Below are positions 45,297 to 58,242 of a DNA stretch of 64,000 nucleotides, one piece after another (position 1 is the first letter of the stretch; each line of letters opens with the position of its first letter). The notes below the pieces were generated by a model. That model saw nothing but the letters and a program-made list of their open reading frames with translations. It was not told the origin of the DNA and ran no database searches. Source of the DNA: Lepiota brunneoincarnata (Eukaryota; Basidiomycota; Agaricomycetes; Agaricales; Agaricaceae); NCBI GenBank assembly GCA_023014365.1, contig JAEBUN010000007.1:682001-746000 (forward strand). Reading direction: 5' to 3'. Made by a program: the position numbers and the translations under genes.

Positions 45297-46467
45297 ATGG
45301 TCTGCACAAACTGGAAAGCCCCACCTGATCTCATTCAAATGCTATGTCAACATTTTCCTCACATATATGCCCAAGAACCTGTACTTTGGACAATTTGTAA
45401 TCCAGACATGAATACCATCCACTATTTCTCACCAGCATTACTTTGAGTCTATACTTTATATGACATTGCTCAACAGAATGGGGATGAATCCAAAACTGTT
45501 ATCAGAATTCCATCAGAAGGACAGTTATTTTTAGCTACAATTCCCATGTCACTATGAAACTATCAGTAGTGTACATCAGAAGGACGATTCTTACCACATG
45601 CCTCATGTCTCTTATCTCTGACTCATAGTTACCTTGGTCCGGACTATTATAGTAGGAGTATAGCCACACTTAGAAGTATATAAGGATACAGTACAATACC
45701 TTGTATCCTTATCTTAGTGTTATAAAGTTCTTGCCTCCTATACTTCTTTGCCATAACTGGCTGGACCTATAGTGCTCCGTCATCTCCAAGTCATGCTTAG
45801 TAGGACAGGACCAAGTCTGTATAGACATCCTGTGTCGAACTCCGTGCTACTCAAGAGCGAACCCCTAACCTGGGTAACAAAAACACTTCCAATTGGCTAT
45901 AATAATTTTGTCAAACTATTCAACTGACAAGAAACCAACTATCACCTTACCTACCATGATCCTCATACTAAAATGTGGATTACTCCACCTGGATCATCTC
46001 CTATCACTCATCAGGTCCTTGATTTATTGCCATTTGCTCTTGCTATACCTCCTATCAACAATTCCCTTTTAACAGGACTCAGTGTAGCAGATGAGAATGG
46101 ACATCTCATACAGAACCAAATTGAGACTATGACTTGCACCTTATTCCAGTCCACTGTGCAATCCCTCTCCCAGCCTGACAACAACGGAGGGTGAGCTTTG
46201 TGTATTAGAACCAACAACTGTCACCATCCATATCCTAATACTACCCCTTCCAATCAATCCAAATTGCCTATCAACAATCAATACTCCTCCAAACAAACCC
46301 ACCCTGATGGCAACATACTCCTACCCTATAAAGATGACACTCCTGCCATTACTCCAGCTATGTGTGAGATGGAAACTAGCATGAAGAAGAGCACCACTAA
46401 TAAGAGGAAGTCCAACAAACCTTCCAAGGACACATCTGCATCATCCACTTCGATGATGGGTAACTGA
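45297..46467 (+). pseudogene. Element E 3' ORF, function unknown
   Basis: Starts MVCTNWKAPPDLIQML at 45297, is interrupted by a solo LTR at 45497-45879, and resumes in frame as LPIGYNNFVKLFN. It continues through PPGSSPITHQVLDLLP to a Lys/Ser/Thr-rich C-terminus ending STSMMGN at 46467. Excluding the insertion it has about 260 codons with three internal TGA stops. No domain is recognised and no zinc knuckle is present, unlike ORF3 of the A/C family. Confidence 0.6.
45497..45879 (+). mobile_element. Solo LTR of family A/C in element E
   Basis: 383 bp from TGTTATCAGAATTCC to GGGTAACA, flanked by AAAAC (45492-45496, 45880-45884). It contains TATATAAGG and ATCTTAGTGTT with the usual spacing. No primer-binding site follows, and the host frame continues across it, so it is a solo LTR rather than an element end. 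Confidence 0.92.
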
Positions 46468-46778
46468 TATTTTTCTACCTTGTTTTATTGTCCTCATTCA
46501 CTTATCTATTAATAATTCCCCAGGAAATTCTGGAGGGCATATTGTTAGGGGAATAAGTAGGCTGGAACCAAGATGATATTCAAGTGCTGATCACAATCAG
46601 TACACGCACTACTTATATACAAATAACAGTCTGCACACAGACTGGGCAACCAAACACTAGGTGACTACCAGTAATAATGTGCACAAACAATATACAAACA
46701 ATGATACTTGCATGTGGGTCAGACTCAGGGATGGGGGTGGCTGAAGGCTGAGGCCGGGCTTGGGCATCAGGCATCAGC

Positions 46779-47279
46779 TGTAAGGGGAACTCCAGGTCAT
46801 TGCTCACAACTGCAGACTCAGAATTCCGATTTCCAGCCTTCCTGCACTTGGAAATCTGATCCCCAGCCCTCCTGCACTCGGAAATCCAATTTCCAGCCTC
46901 CCAATGCTCGGAAATCCAATTTCCCACCCCCATGGGCCCGGAAATCTGTCCCCTGACACCCCAGTACTCGGAATTCCCTCCTACACCCCTCTGATGCAGA
47001 CACAAACCCTCACTGGCATGCATGACCCTATCCCAAGCCCATTCCTAACTATACTTACTTTAGGCATCCCTGACACCTCACAGCCATTTATGTAGAGTAG
47101 ATTACTCAACTTGGACCTTACGGCAGGTAGTATAAGTAGTGTAGGTGAGCTCGGAGAAACCTTACTCAATTCTCTAAGGTTTCTCCCTGCTCAGGTATGT
47201 ACTTGGTAGAAGTCCAGAAATGACACTAAGGTTTCTCCCTGCTCAGCCAACGCAACATGGTGACCAGGTCACCCTTACA
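46779..47279 (+). repeat. 5' LTR of D2, with extra intron-like 52 bp
   Basis: 501 bp against 449 bp for the 3' LTR. The extra segment 47195-47246 starts GTATGT and ends CTGCTCAG, equivalent to 20503-20555 in element D. TATAAG at 47131 and the predicted RNA start ACTCAATTCT at 47164-47173 are spaced by 33 bp. Confidence 0.9.
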
Positions 47280-47281
47280 GA

Positions 47282-47291
47282 AGAATCGAGT
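47282..47291 (+). promoter_or_regulatory. Self-priming primer-binding site, element D2
   Basis: AGAATCGAGT, two bases after the 5' LTR, pairs with ACTCAATTCT (47164-47173) with one transition mismatch. It is equivalent to the perfect 10-bp pairing in element D. Confidence 0.6.
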
Positions 47292-47391
47292 CTATTCCCA
47301 GAGGACTGGCCATTGACAACACCTGGACAAGTTATACCACTTCTCCCATGCCAACTACACCCTTCCTCTACCCTCCAGCACCCTTGCCATT

Positions 47392-48654
47392 ATGTCCCAA
47401 GAGCAGCAGCAGCAACCACCAACTCAAATGACCATTGAGCAGGCCATAGGCTCACTTCTCACAGACATGGCAATGGTACAGGCCCAACAAGCTGAAGCTG
47501 AACAGAACATGACAGACATGGTGAATGACATACATGACACACTCCAAAGCCTCATGGACTCAATAGGACGACAGCACCCCAACACCCCCCCCTCCATCTC
47601 AGCCATGCCCCTCAATAGAGCAGAGTATGAGTCCCGAGCCACTGCCCATGAACCCCCCTCTCCTGCTCCACACCCCCATCCACCATCACCTCCACCGCAC
47701 ACCTCCACCAAGGCCAAGATGGCAACCCCACCCAAATTTGATGGAGAACGCGCCAAGGGTCATGCATTTCTGAATGCATGCCAGCTCTACATCAGGCTCT
47801 CGGCGGATCAATTCTGTTCTGATGAACAGAAAATACTGTGGACCCTCTCTTACATGAAGTTGGGATGCACAGCGCAGTGGACCAATGAGCTGTTCCACTT
47901 GGAAGCAAGCATTGGCGGATTTCCCTTTACAGACTGGTGGGACTTCACCAAACAATTCAAGGGTCGGTTTTTCCCTGTCAATGCAGAAGCTGATGCACTA
48001 AACACATTGGAGTCCACATCATACCACCAACAAGAGCGGACTGTCGAAGACTACCTAGATACTTTCAAGGTCCTCATCTCCAAGTCTGGATACCGAGACT
48101 CCCAAGTTATAGTGGTCAAGTTCCACTGAGGTCTATGCCCTTCCATCCAGAATGCCATCGCTACCCTCCCAGCAGGCCATCCCTCAGACTCAGACCCAGA
48201 GGCTTGGTACTTGGCAGCATGACAGGTAGACCAAGCCCAAATGGCAAATGAGGCATTCTGCTCCAGTACTTGCTCCCCATTCCCGCCCCCCTCCAAGCCT
48301 CCCACGGGATATGTCAGACTCCCCCCTGCTATGCTGACAATCAGACCTTTGGCCCCGCTACACCCCCCTATCCACTTCAACCCCTCTCTGGGAAATCCAG
48401 TCCCTATGGACATTGATGCCTCCAAGCAGAAATCCGGACTCCCCCCGCTCTGCTACCATTGTAAAAGGCCAGGACATATGAAGGCCGAGTGTCCACTCCA
48501 TCATGACATCCGGTACATGGATCTGGAGGAATGGGATGAACTGATGCAGAAGTGGAACTCAGAGATGGATGCCCTAGCTGCAATGACTGGAATTCTGAGG
48601 GTGGAAGAAGCTGAGTTAGAAGCTGAAGAGGATTTTCAGCAGTGCGACGGGTGA
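47392..48654 (+). pseudogene. gag: Element D2 gag, two in-frame stops
   Basis: ATG 47392 gives MSQEQQQQPPTQMTIEQ. A coiled-coil-like stretch (AQQAEAEQNMTDMVNDIHD) is followed by a Pro-rich linker, the capsid-like region (FLNACQLYIRLSADQF, VEDYLDTFKVLISKSG) and the CCHC knuckle CYHCKRPGHMKAEC near 48460. About 420 codons end at 48654. Stops are TGA at 48127-48129, probably an arginine CGA, and TGA near 48221. pol overlaps the gag end in the frame one base back. Confidence 0.92.
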
Positions 48655-51114
48655 CTGGTGTGCCCCCACCACATTCATGTAATAGGTTCTCGGTTTTGTC
48701 AGTAGATGAAATAGAACCTGTTTCCAGCTCTAAATCAACTCCCGAAGACACACCACCACCCCCAAAAACTTCAGTGCGATGTCCCCACTGGGAATGCCAC
48801 CTCCCAAAGAGACCAATCATTGCTTATTCTGACTTGGAATCCAAGTCTCTCCAGTTGACAGTGGAACTTGAGACCACTGACTTGGCAGAACGCAAAACAG
48901 TCAAGGCATTGGTGGATTCTGGTGCAACTGGTTCCTTCATTGACCAAGACTTTGTGCATGCTGCTCACCTCAGTACTTGCCACTTATCCAATCCCATCCC
49001 GGTGTTCAATGTAGATGGGACTCCAAACAAGGCTGGACAAATTTCCGAAGTGGTAGATGTGGTCTTATGCTATCAGAACCACGCTGAATGTATGCTGTTA
49101 GCAGTAACCAAGTTGGGGAAGCAAGAACTCCTTCTGGGATTCACATGGCTGAAGCTTCATAACCCAGAAATTGGCTGGCAAACTGGAGAAGTCAAGTTAT
49201 CCCGATGCCCCTCATGCTGTACAGAATGCCGAGACCAGTCACACACCAAACGCCATGCCCGAAAACTTCAAGCCAGTTGCATCTGTGCCTGCCAACTTGG
49301 CCCCTTCCCCACCTTAGATGAAGAAGAGGACAAGGATGAGCTAGCCCTCCCTGCTGAAGAGCCGGAGGAGCCTTTAGAAGATGGGGATCACATCTTTGCA
49401 GTGGGACTCCTCCTTCTGAAGCCGACTCCAGAGGTGATCACCGCAGGCTCTACCACCTCTCAGCACCTAGCAGAGGCCTTCCTCCAGAATTCCCAGATCG
49501 ATAGCCCCCAGAATTCTGGCTTCTGAGCACATGTTCCCCCATATCTTCAGGAGTATGCTGCCGTCTTTGCCAAGGAGTCCTTTGACATGCTCCCGGATCA
49601 CTGACCCTGGGACCATGCAATAGAGCTCATTCCAGAAGCAGACCCCAAGGGGTGCAAGGTCTATCCACTGTCCCCTCTCGAGCAGAAGGAACTGGACGAA
49701 TTCCTACAGGAAAACTTGTCTTCTGGTCAGATACGCCCATCTAAGTCTCCTATGGCTTCCCCGGTCTTCTTCATTAAAAAAAAGGATGGCTTGCTTTGCC
49801 TAGTACAGGATTACCGAGCACTCAATGCCCTCACAGTGAAGAACAAGTACCCTCTACCCCTCATCTCTGAGCTGGTTGTGCAGCTCTGGGGGGCAAAGTA
49901 CTTCACCAAACTAGACGTTTGATGGGGCTTTAATAATGTCCAGATTAAGCCAGGAGATGAGTGGAAGGCAGCGTTTTGCACCAATAGGGGCCTCTTCGAA
50001 CCCCTTGTCATGTTCTTCGGCCTCACTAACAGCCCGGCCACCTTCCAGATGATGATGAATGACATCTTTCATGAACTTATCATGGAAGGAGTTGTGGTCA
50101 TCTACCTGGATGATATCCTCATCTTCACCTGGATCTTGGAGCAGCATAGGGATGTTGTTAGGCGTGTCATGGAGATCCTTCAATGGCACAAGCTCTACCT
50201 ACAGCCAGAAAAGTGTGAGTTTGAGTGCACTCACATTGAGTACCTAGGACTCATCATCTTGGAAAACTCTATTGAGATGAGATGGACCCGGTCAAAGTTG
50301 CAGGAGTCAAGGAGTGGCCAACCCCCAAGGATAAGTTAGGGCTTCAGTCTTTCCTGGGTTTTACAAACTTCTACCACTGCTTCATCCAGGACTTCTCCCA
50401 CATAGCCTGACCCCTCTTTGACCTCACCCAAAACAGCGCTACATGGCAGTGGAACTCGGAACAGCAAACAGCATTTGACGGCTTGAAGGCAGCTATCACT
50501 TCAGCTCCAGTTTTGGCTTCTCCAGATGATAAGGCACCCTTCCGAGTAGAAGCCAATAGTTTGGATTTCGCCACAGGGGCCGTACTCTCTCAACTCTCTG
50601 GAGATGATGGAAAGTGGCACCCAGTAGCATTCTACTCCAAAGCCTTGTCTTACAACCAATGGCGAACCCCAACTCCAGAGTTCAAGCCTGGAGACAAGGT
50701 TTTCCTGGATGCGTCAGACATACAAACCACATGACCATCCAAGAAACTCTCACATTGCCAGTTAGGACCCTATGCGATCGACAAACAGGTCAGCTCCAAT
50801 GCATACTGACTGAAGCTACTGAAATCCATGAGACACCTCCATCCGGTCTTCAATGTGGTAAAGCTCACACTCGCTCCCACCAACCCCATTCCCAGACACC
50901 AGCCCAAACCACCACCAGCACCTATCATCATCAAGGATGAAGAAGAGTGGGAAGTTGAGGAAATCCTGGATAGCTGCATCCACCAGAGGAGACTCCAGTT
51001 CCTAGTGAAATGGAAGGACTTTGGGATTGAAGAAAACTCCTGGGAATTGGCTGAGGACATCCATGCCCCTGACTGCATAATGGAATTCTATCAACAACAC
51101 CCAGGAGCTCCAAG
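48642..51114 (+). pseudogene. pol: Element D2 pol: protease, RT, truncated RNase H fused to chromodomain
   Basis: Protease with intact VDSGATGSFIDQD near 48925; the first 294 codons are open. RT is at about 49680-50280 with VIYLDDILIF near 50095. A 5-bp duplication near 50277 shifts the frame. RNase H begins near 50490 (APFRVEANSLDFATG) and breaks off after HPVAFYSKALS, joined in frame to YNQWRTPTPEFKPGDKVF, the linker after the integrase in element D. The chromodomain is at about 50940-51090 (EEWEVEEILDSC, QFLVKWKDFGIEENSW). It cannot encode integrase, so it could move only with help. Confidence 0.92.
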
Positions 51115-51779
51115 TGTTAGAGCTGGTGCGGGTTGGGACTGAAGTGGAGGGTCGGGGTGGTATCCTTGATATAAGGTAACCAGGGGACAGGGCAAAGTCA
51201 GTAGGTAGACTTCGGGACTGAGGCGGAGTACGTCGGGTGGGGGGTTGGACTTGCGGCCTCAGTGTATGTGCTGTGCCCTCCTACTGTCCTAGTCCATATT
51301 TCAGGAAGTCAGGGCCGAAGCGGAGCGAGGCAGAAGAGAGGAGAGGATAGAGAACAGGGAGCTGGTCCACTGCTCGATTCAATTATCAGACTGAGGAGTA
51401 CAAGCCAAGTACCTACAGTATATATACTACTGGCCTTACGAACTACATATGACTCATACTGATTATGTGCAGAGCGAAGCGGAGGCCGATATAGTTACAA
51501 ATGGATTATGAACAGATTACAAATGGAATGGAAACTGGTACAGGTATGGAGACCGATAATGTATCTTGACTATGGACGGGAAATGGAGACTGGAACTAGA
51601 GACACCAAGGGTCAGGTGACCATGGCACGTGTGGAGGTGGTCATGTGATCAGGGCAGTGGGTTGCAGTCAGAGCAAGTCAGGGCCGAGTCGGAGGGCAGA
51701 GGGTTGTTGTGTGGAGCACACGTGGAATCGAGAAGCCGAAGTCTAAGTGATTAGACTCTGAGTTGGCATGGATATGACA
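51115..51779. mobile_element. Solo LTR, family G, CpG-depleted copy
   Basis: 665 bp from TGTTAGAGCTGGTGCGG to ATGGATATGACA. The flanks CCAAG and CTGAG look like one 5-bp duplication with two transitions; element D has the empty site (GCTCCAAGACAGATCAG). Most differences from 38925-39585 are CpG to TpG or CpA. Confidence 0.9.
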
Positions 51780-51877
51780 CTGAGACAGATCAGGAGTCTT
51801 GCATTTGGCTCAATCCCCTTCCGTGCCCTCAATCCAACCATTGTGCCAAGTCATCACAACCTTGAAGGGGGGGTAGG

Positions 51878-52326
51878 TGTAAGGGGAACTCCAGGTCATC
51901 GCTCACAACTGCAGACTTGGAATTCCAATTTCCAGCCTTTCTGCACTCAGGAATCTGATCCCCAGCCCTCCTGCACTCGGAAATCCGATTTCCAGCCTTC
52001 CTACACTTGGAAATCCAATTTCCCACCCCCATGGGCCCAGAAATCCATCCCCTGACACCCCAGTACTTGGAATTCCCTCCTACACCCCTCTGATGCAGAC
52101 ACGAACCCTCACTGGCGTGCATGACCCTATCCCAAGCCCATTCCCAACTATACTTACTTTAGGCATCCCTGATACCTCACGGCCATTTATGTAGAGTAGA
52201 TTACTCAACTTGGACCTTACAGCAGGTAGTATAAGTAGTGTAGGTGAGCTTGGAGAAACCTTACTCAATTCTCTAAGGTTTCTCCCTGCTCAGCCGATGC
52301 AACATGGTGACCAGGTCGCCCTTACA
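51878..52326 (+). repeat. 3' LTR of D2
   Basis: 449 bp, TGTAAGGGGAACTCC to GGTCGCCCTTACA, preceded by a purine tract GAAGGGGGGGTAGG. It lacks the 52-bp intron-like segment of the 5' LTR. Confidence 0.93.
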
Positions 52327-52421
52327 TCAGCTAGAGTGGCCAAGCCCAAACACCTTGCCACAGACCCCTAAGACATACCTTGCATAAGGGGGGGCATATG
52401 ATGCCAGTCCCCTTACACATA

Positions 52422-52990
52422 TGTAGCAAATCCAAATCTCATATGTAATCAATTTTCCCTATTAACCACCTTGCTCCTGTGATTTGTCTTTTCTTCTCCT
52501 ATACAGAAAAAACATATAAAAACTGTAGTTATTCTATTTGTAACAGTAGTGTTTACTTTCCCCAGAAATACAATAGTCCTACCCTGTCGAATCCTCTGGC
52601 ATGAAGGTCTCCCTCTATTTTTCTCTCACTCTCATGTGTCATGACTTGTTTCATCATGCTTGTGCCACATTTTATCTCTACATACATGTGTAGTACATGC
52701 TGTGGACTCTTGGTAGTATAAATACAGCTCTACAATTCTTGTACTCCTTAGAACAATCTACTTGCTCTACAACTCACTTATATCTTAGCAACTCTCCTAG
52801 CTTTCAACATTGTACTGTAAGTGATTCTTTGCCACTATGCTTATGCCCTTGCTGCTTCAACAGTGAGAGAAACAAGAGACTAGGTCACAAGAACACTACA
52901 CTGTGCACCACTGATAGCACAGTAGTATCCATTAACACTACAAGATGTAACTTCAGAATGCTTTGGTACTTGTAGATTTTCAACTGAATC
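52422..52990 (+). repeat. 3' LTR of element E
   Basis: Starts TGTAGCAAATCC and aligns with the 5' LTR for about 260 bp, then continues with a TATAAATA motif at 52717. The end is uncertain: candidates are TTCAACA near 52810, TTCAACA near 52862 and ATTTTCAAC near 52980, the last matching the end of the deleted 5' LTR. No TSD partner of TTTTA (15581-15585) was found. Confidence 0.7.
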
Positions 52991-53392
52991 ACATACTAAA
53001 CCCATCAATGAATTGTAATCAAATCTTCAGTGTTGTACAAATTATACAGAGGGCGTTGTAAAACTTGCAGATGATAGGCAGTCTCCCTTGCCTTCTTGTC
53101 CAATTCACCTAAGCAAGGCAAGGTGTAAGACGGCATAGCCGTCGCTCTAGTTCCTTAAGTTCCACCTGTATTTTTTCCCACGGTCCGAGGCGGTACCTCT
53201 TGCCCATAAAAGTGCTTTAACATTCCCTCCAAATGCGTAATTGTCAAGTTCGTCAGTGGATGTGTTGCATTCTAGGAATTGATCTCAACCATCATAGCTC
53301 AAATAGAGGTGCGTGTCGGACGTACAAGCTGATTGGTGCTAGCAGGCCCAATGATTCTCGCCGTACCCTCCTCTTCCGTCCAGCTGATCAGA
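52991..53392. other. Boundary between transposon stack and host genes
   Basis: About 400 bp with no supported gene. It holds the 3' flank, and presumably the 3' UTR, of the farnesyltransferase gene. Base composition changes here from CpG-poor to CpG-containing. The open frame at 53233-53481 is antisense to the last exon of the neighbouring gene and is not a gene. Confidence 0.5.
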
Positions 53393-55138
53393 TCAGCGAA
53401 GAGTGCTTTGCAGAGAGCGTTTTTGGGTGTATCTTCGCAGTTGATGACTGGCTGTTAGCTCAGACCCAGACAACATTATAGATAAATCAGAACCTTCGTC
53501 TTCCCATAATCTCAACACTTGGGCTTTTCTGGCATGCGAAGAATAGACATGGTGCTGAGCAGAGGATAATCCCGAAAGACAATACAATGTATGGTATGCA
53601 TCCGCGTTCCTGCATCAGCATGTATTCAGCCCGAGCATATATAAGAGGCGCACGTCCACTCACTTGGGAGGTTTATCCCTCAAACCACCCGCAGGATGTT
53701 GCCCTGCCAATAAAATGTACTCCTGCAATGCCTTGCGGTTGAATAGAGATTCGTCGATATCATTCCATGCTTCATGCTCCCCGGTCTGCTCCTTCGTGCC
53801 TTCCCCTTTCGCCGTGTTATTTTCTTGATCAGCTACTTCATCCACCTCTACGTCCCTGGCCGTCATATTCTGTAGTCCGCCCACTCCAAGCGACTCAAGC
53901 AACGCAAATGCGCCACCACACCACCATGAATAGCATCCGTCGACTAATTTATTCGTCCTTCCCTTGAATCCGCCCAGTTCAACCTCCGAGCCTTGCATAT
54001 TCACGAGCCAGCGCGTGAGATTTTTGATGTTTATGGTAGGACGGTCGGTGGTCAGCTCAGTATCCCACTGACCGTTTGGCCTTTTTTGTGTTGCTGAGTC
54101 CAATCTTCCAGCGATGGAAGATGGATCAAGGTTGAGATAGCTTTGTAATAAGACCCAACTGGCCAATGCGCAAAAAGTATACCCTCCGTGTGCCTCTCCC
54201 AGGGTCGGTTTCGGCGCCCTCAGTACTCGGTCAGTCTCGATAGAGTAGAATGGATGAGAAGCAGATGAAAAGCCCCCTTCGTATGTCTGACATGACGCTA
54301 TAAAGGTCGCTGTACCCTCAACAAGCTCTGGGGTCATGATGTTAAGCAAGGCTGCGGATATGAGCAGGCAGTAGATGCCACTTGATTGGAACACAATCAG
54401 ACAAACACGAGACGGGGTGGTCGGGTAGCGTACCGGACGTCTACCTCTGCGTGTTCAGCAACACGAAAGGAACCGTCGGGTTGTTTGAGTGACATGAAGA
54501 ATTCGTAGAGCTTTTGCCTATGATACCGTTTAATAGAGGGCAGCACAAGTTAACGACACCTTACCGGTCCACTTGATCCCATCCACCCCCGGGCCCTGAT
54601 CGCCCAACAATCGCTAGGGCGCAAAGAGCAGAGTAGGTCGGCAGAAGGTGTGGTGACTGTCCTGCGCCACCAGAAAATCCGCCCTTGGGATGTTGCCAAG
54701 CCAGGATCTGGTCAATGGCTCTAATGGAATTCATATAAGGTAATATATATAAGCACGCGCAGCTTCGTGGCATCCGGTAATCGCACCTCTGTCGGTTCCC
54801 TGGATCCAAGCCAACCTGGAGCGCACTTAATGCCTGCAGGGTCCAGAACAAGAGCCAAGGTTGGCTCGCGTCTTGTGAGGAGTATCGCGCGGGGAATCCT
54901 TGAATCATATTTCTTGCGAGATATTGTAAATGCGAGTTCTTTTGCAGCGTCGGCTCTTCGCAATAGATCAACCATCCAGTGTTATTAGATGGAGCATCTA
55001 CAACCCACCAGCGTTCGCGATCCCATGTTCCATCATTACATTTTCTGTTTCGGCTTGGATCTTGGATGTCGCTGATGGGTAGCCATCTGTTGGCACATGC
55101 TTTGGAGGCTGACGGTGGTGGAGGTATGGCGCAGCCAT
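53393..55138 (-). CDS. RAM1: Protein farnesyltransferase beta subunit
   Basis: Catalytic subunit that attaches farnesyl to CAAX proteins in the cytosol, with an alpha partner not seen here. Six exons: 55138-55009, 54955-54787, 54720-54565, 54517-54434, 54380-53664, 53609-53393, giving 490 aa in one frame. The start MAAPYLHHRQPPKHVPTDGY leads into the family-typical TDGYPSATSKIQAETE. Repeats of the alpha-alpha barrel are visible: KGGFSGGAGQSPHLLPTYSA, CQTYEGGFSS, LGEAHGGYTFCALASW and GGFKGRTNKLVDGCYSWW. The zinc ligands are D and C in LVDGCYSWW and H in DAYHTLYCLSGL. Introns are 47-66 bp. All key residues are present, so it looks functional. It lies 150 bp downstream of the helicase stop on the same strand. 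Confidence 0.95.
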
Positions 55139-55288
55139 GTGAACCCTTGACTCTACGAAGCAAGGAGGGTTCTGTTGGGCAAGATCACGTGCAGACTACG
55201 GGAATTTCTAAGTAAAGCTGGACGAGAAGCATCGTCTGAATGTATAACACATAACAAAGATACAGTGTCCGATATGCCACAGCCACAT

Positions 55289-58117
<2,829 letters not shown>

Positions 58118-58155
58118 TACAAGCCACTTGGCACTCGGAAATTTGGATGTCCTCT

Positions 58156-58224
58156 CACGTGATCCCTGTATCACGTGGAACGATATCTTAAAACTCATCT
58201 CGCTACTAGCGAGATGAGTTTTAA
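58156..58224. promoter_or_regulatory. Divergent promoter with two CACGTG boxes and an 18-bp palindrome
   Basis: Only about 125 bp separate the helicase start (58117) from the Noc1 start (58243). The gap contains CACGTG at 58156-58161 and 58172-58177, then a perfect inverted repeat TTAAAACTCATCTCGCTA (58188-58205) with its complement (58207-58224) around a single C. CACGTG is the core of bHLH or Cbf1-type sites. The palindrome could be an operator or a hairpin in a 5' UTR. Function is inferred from position. Confidence 0.65.
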
Positions 58225-58242
58225 CGTAGCTTTGTTCCTGCG

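Larger units (their letters stand above)
46779..52326 (+). mobile_element. Ty3/gypsy element D2, integrase-deleted copy
   Basis: Flanked by TCAGC (46774-46778, 52327-52331). The 5' LTR is 46779-47279 and the 3' LTR 51878-52326. Contains gag and pol like element D but lacks about 1.35 kb that encode the RNase H C-terminus and the whole integrase. A solo LTR of family G is inserted at 51115-51779. Apart from the deletion it is less decayed than D. Confidence 0.95.
46543..52417. mobile_element. Solo LTR, family H, split by element D2
   Basis: The left part is 46543-46778 (TGTTAGGGGAATAAG...) and the right part about 52332-52417 (...CCAGTCCCCTTACA). It is flanked by CATAT (46538-46542, 52418-52422). 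It is the reverse orientation of the copy at 27135-27454 (shared ACTTGAATAT, CAGTCTGTGCACAGACTG and GCCAGTCCCCTTACA words). It sits exactly at the junction of element E's internal region and its 3' LTR. Confidence 0.88.
15586..52990 (+). mobile_element. Ty3/gypsy element E, host of most other insertions
   Basis: The 5' LTR starts TGTAGCAAATCC at 15586. The matching 3' LTR starts at 52422. Between them are gag, zinc knuckle, protease, RT, RNase H, integrase and a 3' ORF, cut into pieces by a Tc1 element (17047-18658), element C (19495-39755), solo LTRs at 43824-44255 and 45497-45879, and the composite insertion 46543-52417. Removing these with their TSDs leaves about 8.8 kb. The right edge is uncertain, between about 52,810 and 53,040. 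Stops are frequent, so this is the oldest layer of the stack. Confidence 0.88.

Noticed and set aside
45497..45879. 3' LTR of the element whose LTR lies at 38697-39755
   Set aside because: Each of these LTRs has its own TSD (AAAAC here, CCTCC for element C), and the sequence between them belongs to element E, so this one is a solo insertion.
2396..52000. TGA read as a sense codon (arginine) in the transposons
   Set aside because: Many shared TGA codons sit at arginine positions, but host genes in the window use TGA as a stop (for example after CTIV at 62327), and the pattern is explained by CpG deamination of CGA.
53233..53481. 82-codon plus-strand frame near the host boundary
   Set aside because: Antisense to the last farnesyltransferase exon; no domain and no splice context.
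55040..55163. Farnesyltransferase start at ATG 55163
   Set aside because: That frame lacks the conserved TDGYPSATSKIQAETE text; the ATG at 55138 in the next frame gives it and joins correctly through a 53-bp intron.
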